Positions 59,104 to 64,000 of a DNA stretch of 64,000 bases are shown one piece after another. A program made the translations under genes and the position numbers. A model generated the notes under the pieces. The model ran no database searches. It was not told the DNA's origin and worked only from the letters and a program-made list of their open reading frames with translations. Numbering within the stretch: position 1 is the stretch's first letter; each line of letters begins with the position of its first letter. The stretch lies in NCBI RefSeq assembly GCF_002262885.1, contig NZ_NKYF01000038.1, forward strand, positions 1 through 64,000, given 5' to 3'. Source of the stretch: Pseudonocardia sp. MH-G8 (GTDB lineage Bacteria > Actinomycetota > Actinomycetes > Mycobacteriales > Pseudonocardiaceae).

Positions 59104-60047
59104 CGCTCCGCCCTGATCCGGCTCGACAGCAGGTAGTTGATGGCGGCGGCCACGATCACCATCACGAACAGCGCGACGCCGATCGCCGAGCCGTAGCCGA
59201 ACTCGTACTGGCCGAAGCCCTGCTCGTAGAGGAACAGCGACAGCGTCTGGCACTGGCGCACCGGGCCGCAGGTCAGGGCGCCCGGTGAGATCAGCAGCGG
59301 TTCGGTGAAGATCTGCAGGCCGCCGATCGTCGACGTCACGACGGTGAAGATGATCACCGGTCGCAGCGACGGGATCGTGATGTGGACGAACTGCTTCCAC
59401 CCCCCGGCCCCGTCGATCGACGCTGCTTCGTAGACGTCGCGCGGCACCGCCTGCAACGAGGCGAGGTACAGCAGCGTCGTGTAGCCGAACCATCGCCAGG
59501 CCACCATGACGGCGATCAGCAGGTGGCTGCCCCAGGTGGACTGCACGAAGTCGATGGGCTCGATCCCGACGAAGCCGAGCAGCCAGTTGAGCAGCCCGTA
59601 GTTCCGGTCGAACAGCTGCGCGAACACGACGGCGGCGGCCGCGACCGAGGTGATGTAGGGCACCAGCATCGCCATGCGGAAGAACAGCGCGAACCGCAAC
59701 CGGGCGTGGTTGAGCACGTGGGCCAGCAGCAGGGCCAGCGCCAGCTGCGGGATCGTCGAGAGCAGCCAGATGCTGACCGTGTTGCCCGTGGCGTTCCAGA
59801 ACCGCGGGTCGACCAGCATGCGGGAGAAGTTGTCCAGCCCGATGAACGTCTGGTCGCCGATCGGGTTCCAGTCGAACAGCGCCACGTAGAAGGTGAACAG
59901 GAACGGCAGGAGTCCGAAGATTCCGAAGAGCACGAAGAACGGGGCGATGTAGGCGTACGGGGTGAAGCTCTCCACGAAGGGGAGCCGCCGGCGGGGCTTG
60001 CCGGTGCCCTCGGCCAGGACCGGCTTGTCGGGCAATGTGGTGGTCAT
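59100..60047 (-). CDS. Sugar ABC permease (MalF type)
   Basis: A 315-residue CUT1 permease: 'YIAPFFVLFGIFGLLPFLFTF' in helix 1, 'NFSRMLVDPRFWNATGNTV' before the core, EAA loop 'EAASIDGAGGWKQFVHITIP'. Overlaps the binding-protein stop by four bases. No ATPase gene is in the operon; CUT1 importers often share an MsiK-type ATPase encoded elsewhere. Confidence 0.93.
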   Translation of the reverse strand: MTTTLPDKPVLAEGTGKPRRRLPFVESFTPYAYIAPFFVLFGIFGLLPFLFTFYVALFDWNPIGDQTFIGLDNFSRMLVDPRFWNATGNTVSIWLLSTIPQLALALLLAHVLNHARLRFALFFRMAMLVPYITSVAAAAVVFAQLFDRNYGLLNWLLGFVGIEPIDFVQSTWGSHLLIAVMVAWRWFGYTTLLYLASLQAVPRDVYEAASIDGAGGWKQFVHITIPSLRPVIIFTVVTSTIGGLQIFTEPLLISPGALTCGPVRQCQTLSLFLYEQGFGQYEFGYGSAIGVALFVMVIVAAAINYLLSSRIRAER

Positions 60048-61318
60048 CGCCCGATGGCCGTGCGGATGTTGCCCACCGCCCGTTCCCAGGCCGTGGCCGG
60101 GTCACCGCCGGCCTGTTCGACGTCGACGAGCGCGTTGAGGAACTCCGCGCCGATCGTCGCCGTGTCCGGTCCCATGTGGAACGGCTCCAGCCCCAGCACC
60201 GCCTGCGTGTAGATCTGCCCGATGGGTGCGCCGGAGAAGAACGGGTCGGTCCGGCCCAGGAGCTGCGGGTCCTCGTAGACCTCCGGCGTGGTGGGCAGGG
60301 TGCCGACGTCGAGGAAGTGCGTCAGCTGCCGCTCCGGCGCCTGCATCTCCTTGATGTACGCCCAGGCGGCCTCGGGGTTCTGCGCGCGCCGCGGGATCGC
60401 GAGGTAGCTGCCGCCCCAGTTGCCCGCACCGCCCGGGATCGTGGCGATGTCCCACTTGCCCGCGGTGTCGGGCGCCCCGCGCCGCAGGCTGCCCAGCATC
60501 CACGAGGGCGCCGAGACGACGGCGAAGTCACCCCGGGGCAGGGCGGCGCTCCACCCGTCCGACGCGTAGGAGAGGTTGGCCGAGATCCCCGCGTCGATCG
60601 CGCGCAGCGCCAGGTCGAACGCCTCCTTGACCTCCGGGTTGTCGGCGTAGATCGGGTTGCCCGCGTCGTCGTAGTACTTCTGCGACACCTGGTTCACGGC
60701 CTGGTAGAACACGCTGGTCGGCACGTTGTCGACGAACGGCTGCCCGGTGGCGGCGACGTAGCGCTGCCCGGTCGCGATGAACTCGTCCCACGTCGGCCAC
60801 AGCGCCGAGACCGACTCCCGGTCGGTCGGCAGCCCGGCCGCGGCGAACAGGTCGGTGCGGTACGCGACCCCCATGCCGCCGACGTCGGTGGGGATCCCGA
60901 TGATCTCGCCACCCTCGGCGGTGGCCTGCGCCATCACCCAGTCCAGGTAGTCGCCCTCGATCTCGTCGGCGCCGAACTCGCGCAGGTCGTAGAAGTTCTG
61001 AGGCTGCTCGAGGAACTTGGGCAGCTCGTCGCCCTGGATCAGGACGAGGTCGGGCACCTTCCCGCCGGCAAGCGCGGTCGTCAGCCCCTGTGCGGTCTCC
61101 TGCGAGGTGCCGACCTCGGTGAGGCCCACCTGGATGTCGGGGTGCTTCTGGGTGTACGCGTCGACGGACCGTTGCTGGTCGATCCCCGACATCGACCAGA
61201 ACTCGAACGACTTCCCGTCTCCCCCTCCCCCGCCGCCTGCGGCGGAGCCGGGGCTGCAGGCGGCGGTCATGGCGAGCGCCGCGGCAGCCAGGAGAGTCGT
61301 AGCGGTGCGGAGATTCAC
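60044..61318 (-). CDS. Sugar ABC substrate-binding lipoprotein
   Basis: A 424-residue family-1 binding protein. Lipobox 'MTAAC' near residue 21 after a hydrophobic signal, then a Gly-rich linker. Family sequence includes 'VPDLVLIQGDELPKFLEQ', 'GIPTDVGGMGVAYRTDLF' and 'SYLAIPRRAQNPEAAWAYIKEM'. GTG 61318 follows TGGAGG. First gene of a five-gene minus-strand operon (binding protein, two permeases, GH95-like, dehydratase), divergent from the arabinofuranosidase gene. Confidence 0.92.
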   Translation of the reverse strand: MNLRTATTLLAAAALAMTAACSPGSAAGGGGGGDGKSFEFWSMSGIDQQRSVDAYTQKHPDIQVGLTEVGTSQETAQGLTTALAGGKVPDLVLIQGDELPKFLEQPQNFYDLREFGADEIEGDYLDWVMAQATAEGGEIIGIPTDVGGMGVAYRTDLFAAAGLPTDRESVSALWPTWDEFIATGQRYVAATGQPFVDNVPTSVFYQAVNQVSQKYYDDAGNPIYADNPEVKEAFDLALRAIDAGISANLSYASDGWSAALPRGDFAVVSAPSWMLGSLRRGAPDTAGKWDIATIPGGAGNWGGSYLAIPRRAQNPEAAWAYIKEMQAPERQLTHFLDVGTLPTTPEVYEDPQLLGRTDPFFSGAPIGQIYTQAVLGLEPFHMGPDTATIGAEFLNALVDVEQAGGDPATAWERAVGNIRTAIGR

Positions 61319-61378
61319 GGCGGTGTGCCTCCAGATCGGCGGTGGCAGCAGCGACTCCCACCACGTGCAGATGCATGA

Positions 61379-61388
61379 TGATCGATCA
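61379..61388. promoter_or_regulatory. 10-bp palindrome in the divergent sugar promoter region
   Basis: TGATCGATCA, 61 bases upstream of the binding-protein start. It is short enough to be chance, and is listed because two LacI-like dyads lie in the same 245-base gap. Confidence 0.2.
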
Positions 61389-61418
61389 CGCGCTTCGATT
61401 CGTTCTCGGTCGCATTTC

Positions 61419-61430
61419 CGAAACGTTTCG
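61419..61430. promoter_or_regulatory. LacI-type operator 1
   Basis: Perfect palindrome CGAAACGTTTCG with the central CG typical of LacI-family sites, between the divergent ABC and abfA operons. The LacI-family gene at 63106 is the likely regulator. Confidence 0.65.
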
Positions 61431-61523
61431 AAACCACGCGGCCACACCGGCAAGTCGGTGACGACTTGGTGTAACGCGAGGCACAGTATATCGTCAAACC
61501 TAATTTGTGAAGGCACTCTCGGA

Positions 61524-61538
61524 ATCGAAAGTTTCGAT
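61524..61538. promoter_or_regulatory. LacI-type operator 2
   Basis: Dyad ATCGAAA-G-TTTCGAT, 25 bases before the abfA start, sharing CGAAA...TTTCG with operator 1. Suited to repress abfA; looping with operator 1 would also control the ABC operon. Confidence 0.55.
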
Positions 61539-61563
61539 CGCGTACCGCTCGAGAAGGAGCCGC

Positions 61564-63087
61564 ATGGCCGCGTCCAGCGCACACGTCGTCGTCGATCTCG
61601 ACGTCACCGGCCCGACGATCAGCAAGCACCTCTACGGCCACTTCGCCGAGCACCTCGGGCGCTGCATCTACGGCGGGTTCTGGGTGGGCGAGGACTCCCC
61701 GATCCCGAACGAGGGCGGCCTGCGGCTCGACGTCGTCGACGCCCTGCGTGCGCTCGAGATCCCCAACCTGCGGTGGCCGGGCGGCTGTTTCGCCGACACC
61801 TACCACTGGCGCGACGGTGTCGGCCCGAAGCAGGACCGGCCGGCCATGGTGAACTCGCACTGGGGTGGCGTCGAGGAGAACAACCACTTCGGCACCCACG
61901 AGTTCATGGCCCTGTGCGAACTGCTGGGCGCGGAGCCCTACGTCAACGGCAACGTCGGCTCGGGCACCGTCCAGGAGATGAGCGAATGGGTCGAGTACCT
62001 CACCCGTGACGGCGACTCACCCGCGGTCCGGCTCCGCAAGGCCAACGGCCGCGACGAGCCGTGGAAGGTCCGGTTCTGGGGGATCGGGAACGAGGCCTGG
62101 GGGTGTGGCGGGCACATGCGCGCCGACACCTACGCCGACCTCGCCGCGCGCTACGCCACCTTCTGCCACGACCACGACGGCAACCAGCTCCACCGCATCG
62201 CCGCCGGCGCCGCCGACGACGACCTCGCATGGACCGAGGCGCTGATGAAGACCGTCAACTGCCTGGGGTGCACCTCCACACCGCGCGACGTCTTCCAGGC
62301 CGTCTCGTTCCACTACTACACCCACGACGGGGACGGCATCGCCAAGAACCCGGCCGTGGAGTTCACCGACGAGCAGCACTACCGCACCATGGTCAAGGCG
62401 GCCGACATCGACCGCGTCATCGCCGCGCACAGCGCGGTGATGGACGCCTACGACCCGCGACGCAGAGTCGGCCTGGTCTGCGACGAGTGGGGCACGTGGT
62501 GGCGGGCCGAGCCGGGCACGAACAAGGCCTTCCTGTACCAGCAGAACACCCTGCGCGACGCGCTCGTCGCGGGCCTGCACTTCGACATCTTCCACAAGCA
62601 CGCCGCCCGGCTGCGGATGGCGAACATCGCCCAGACCGTCAACGTGCTGCAGGCGATGATCCTCACCGACGACGACGGCGGCCTCGTGCTCACCCCGACC
62701 TACCACGTGTTCGAGATGAACAAGGGGCACCAGGACGCGGCCTCGGTGCCGGTGCACGTCATCGAGAAGCCGGCCGCGGTGACCGTCGGCGACGCCGAGC
62801 TCGATGTGCTCTCGGTGTCCGCCAGCACGAAGGGCGGCACCGCGCTGGTCTCGCTGAGCAACCTCGCGCTCGACACCGACACGACCGTGCGCCTCGACCT
62901 GCGCGGCCGGGAGGTCACCGCGGCGCAGGCACGCATCCTCACGGCGGACAAGCCGCACGCGCACAACACGGGAACCGCGGTGGACGTCGTGGCCCCGACC
63001 GGGTTCCCCGTCACGCTGGGGTCCGGGGTGCTGACGGCGGTGCTCCCACCGCACTCCTTCGCCACCGTCGCCCTGGATCTGGCCTGA
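61564..63087 (+). CDS. abfA: Alpha-L-arabinofuranosidase (GH51)
   Basis: A 507-residue cytosolic GH51 enzyme releasing terminal L-arabinofuranose from arabino-oligosaccharides. The barrel has 'LYGHFAEHLGRCIYGG' and 'LRWPGGCFADTYHWRDG', the acid/base Glu in 'GIGNEAWGCGG' near residue 175, and the nucleophile Glu in 'VCDEWGTWW' near residue 300. A C-terminal beta-sandwich ends the chain. I chose ATG 61564, which follows AAGGAG; an upstream ATG at 61507 would extend translation through operator 2. Divergent from the oligosaccharide importer and convergent with the LacI gene. Confidence 0.94.
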   Translation: MAASSAHVVVDLDVTGPTISKHLYGHFAEHLGRCIYGGFWVGEDSPIPNEGGLRLDVVDALRALEIPNLRWPGGCFADTYHWRDGVGPKQDRPAMVNSHWGGVEENNHFGTHEFMALCELLGAEPYVNGNVGSGTVQEMSEWVEYLTRDGDSPAVRLRKANGRDEPWKVRFWGIGNEAWGCGGHMRADTYADLAARYATFCHDHDGNQLHRIAAGAADDDLAWTEALMKTVNCLGCTSTPRDVFQAVSFHYYTHDGDGIAKNPAVEFTDEQHYRTMVKAADIDRVIAAHSAVMDAYDPRRRVGLVCDEWGTWWRAEPGTNKAFLYQQNTLRDALVAGLHFDIFHKHAARLRMANIAQTVNVLQAMILTDDDGGLVLTPTYHVFEMNKGHQDAASVPVHVIEKPAAVTVGDAELDVLSVSASTKGGTALVSLSNLALDTDTTVRLDLRGREVTAAQARILTADKPHAHNTGTAVDVVAPTGFPVTLGSGVLTAVLPPHSFATVALDLA

Positions 63088-63110
63088 CCGGGAGCATCGC
63101 GGCGGTCAGG
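63083..63110. terminator. Bidirectional hairpin between abfA and lacI-type gene
   Basis: CCTGACCG and CGGTCAGG, 8-base perfect arms with a 12-base loop. Both stop codons lie in the arms. Confidence 0.6.
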
Positions 63111-64000
63111 ACCTGCGGGTGGACTCCCGCTCCACGATCCGCGGCTGCGGCATGATCACTCGAGCCGGCACCGTCGCCGGGCGCGACTCGATCCGCTCCA
63201 CCAGCAACCCGCAGATCGCGTCGGCCATCTCGGCGTTCCCCGGCTCGACGGTCGTGAGGGCAGGAGTGGTGAACCGGCTGTGGGCGACGTTGTCGAAGCC
63301 GACCACCTGGACGTCGTCCGGGACCTTGCGGCCGCTCTCGGCCAGGGCGCGCAGCGCGCCGATCGCCGCCGAGTCGGTGAGGGCGAAGACCGCGTCGAAC
63401 GCGATCCCGCGATCGACCAGCCCGCGCGTCGCCTCGAACCCGTCGGCGACCGCGAACTCGCAGGAGACGATCAGCTCGTCGGCGACCGGCAGCCCGGCGG
63501 CGGCGTGCGCCTCCCGGTAGCCGCACGTCCGCAGCTCCGGCATCGACTCCTCGGGCCCGTCGACCCCACCGAGCAGCGCGATCCGCCGCGCGCCCGCGCG
63601 GATCAGGAGCTGGGTGGCCAACCGCGCCCCTGCGACGTTGTCCATGAGGACGTGGTCGAACCGGGCCGGAACCGCGCGCTCCCCGATCAGCACGACCGGT
63701 GTGTCGACCCGCAGCTTCTCCAGATCGGCGGCATCACCGGCCACGACGCTGAGCACGAACCCGTCGTAGCTGCTCAACCGCGCTGCGGTCAGCGCATCCA
63801 GCTCCGCCGCCCTGCTCGCACCGGTCCGCTCCACCCCCAGCCGCAGTCCGTGGTCGGCGAACCGGTCCGCCAGCCGACCGGCGAGCTCCGCGTAGTAGTC
63901 CGGCGCGAAGCCGGGCACGGCCAGCCCGACCGACCCGGTGCGGCCCATCCGCAGGTTCCGGGCCGTCATGTTCACCCGGTAACCGAGCTCGTCGATGGTC
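63106..64000 (-). CDS. LacI-family regulator (N-terminus outside window)
   Basis: At least 298 residues, open to the right edge. The first visible codons read 'TIDELGYRVNMTARNLRMG', the end of a LacI helix-turn-helix and hinge, so about 40 residues are missing. The ligand domain has 'GSVGLAVPGF', 'HVLMDNVAGARLATQLLI', 'RRIALLGG' and 'DVQVVGFDNV'. It is convergent with abfA and is the natural candidate for the two CGAAA...TTTCG operators. Effector is probably arabinose or an arabino-oligosaccharide. Confidence 0.92.
   Translation of the reverse strand, partial: TIDELGYRVNMTARNLRMGRTGSVGLAVPGFAPDYYAELAGRLADRFADHGLRLGVERTGASRAAELDALTAARLSSYDGFVLSVVAGDAADLEKLRVDTPVVLIGERAVPARFDHVLMDNVAGARLATQLLIRAGARRIALLGGVDGPEESMPELRTCGYREAHAAAGLPVADELIVSCEFAVADGFEATRGLVDRGIAFDAVFALTDSAAIGALRALAESGRKVPDDVQVVGFDNVAHSRFTTPALTTVEPGNAEMADAICGLLVERIESRPATVPARVIMPQPRIVERESTRRS

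Noticed and set aside
1..64000. CRISPR arrays, tRNA/rRNA genes, riboswitches or prophage
   Set aside because: No spaced direct-repeat series, no tRNA cloverleaf or rRNA conserved segment, and no phage structural genes were recognised on reading; a dedicated RNA search was not possible.

Overview
The window is very GC-rich, densely coding DNA with GTG/TTG starts, GGAGG-type ribosome sites and many 4-base stop/start overlaps. The families present (PaaX, IclR, HutC-type GntR, LacI, BMP-type ABC transporter, AAHS-type MFS) fit a catabolically versatile actinomycete, perhaps of the Pseudonocardia group. That placement is an inference. I saw no rRNA, tRNA, CRISPR array, prophage or intact insertion sequence. 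The only mobile-element trace is a possible transposase tail at the extreme left edge.

Layout. (1) 0.3-4 kb: PPC/DUF296 protein, serA, a metallo-beta-lactamase/rhodanese gene broken by an internal deletion, and glutaminase. (2) 4-16.4 kb: a purine/nucleoside block. A six-gene minus-strand operon encodes a BMP lipoprotein, ATPase, two permeases, an MtnA/eIF2B-type sugar-phosphate isomerase and a nucleoside phosphorylase. It diverges from a HutC-type GntR regulator followed by a Rieske-less oxygenase, a reductase carrying the Rieske domain, a GST-like protein and an NCS2 permease with a degenerate UraD tail. The oxygenase/reductase/GST trio has the architecture of the N7-specific NdmC/NdmD/NdmE purine demethylase. 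(3) 16.5-22.5 kb: MFS transporter, orphan fructose-type EIIC, a small unknown protein, an asparagine synthetase that has lost its Met-Cys start, and a DmdA-like demethylase. (4) 22.8-28.9 kb: a terephthalate catabolic cluster (IclR regulator, tphA2-tphA3-tphB-tphA1, MFS transporter) with two matching dyad operators and a 44-bp palindrome. (5) 29-54.7 kb: a large catabolic island bracketed by two PaaX paralogues. Each half has an ABC importer and a soluble CapA-like protein. The first adds a CaiB-type CoA-transferase, two cysteine-poor 2-hydroxyacyl-CoA dehydratase homologues and two exported hydrolases. The second adds MmgE/PrpD, two more hydrolases and a P450. (6) 54.7-64 kb: a plant-polysaccharide block (enolase-superfamily dehydratase, GH95-like hydrolase, sugar ABC importer, GH51 arabinofuranosidase, LacI regulator cut by the window edge).

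How it works together. Most blocks pair a transporter, degradative enzymes and a local regulator. The terephthalate assignment is the firmest: gene order and family-specific motifs both match Comamonas tph. The best candidates for undescribed biology are the purine block (import, nucleoside phosphorolysis, N-demethylation and base transport in one locus) and the paired PaaX/CapA island, whose dehydratase homologues lack most of the usual Fe-S ligands and have no activase gene nearby. Their substrates are not visible from sequence.
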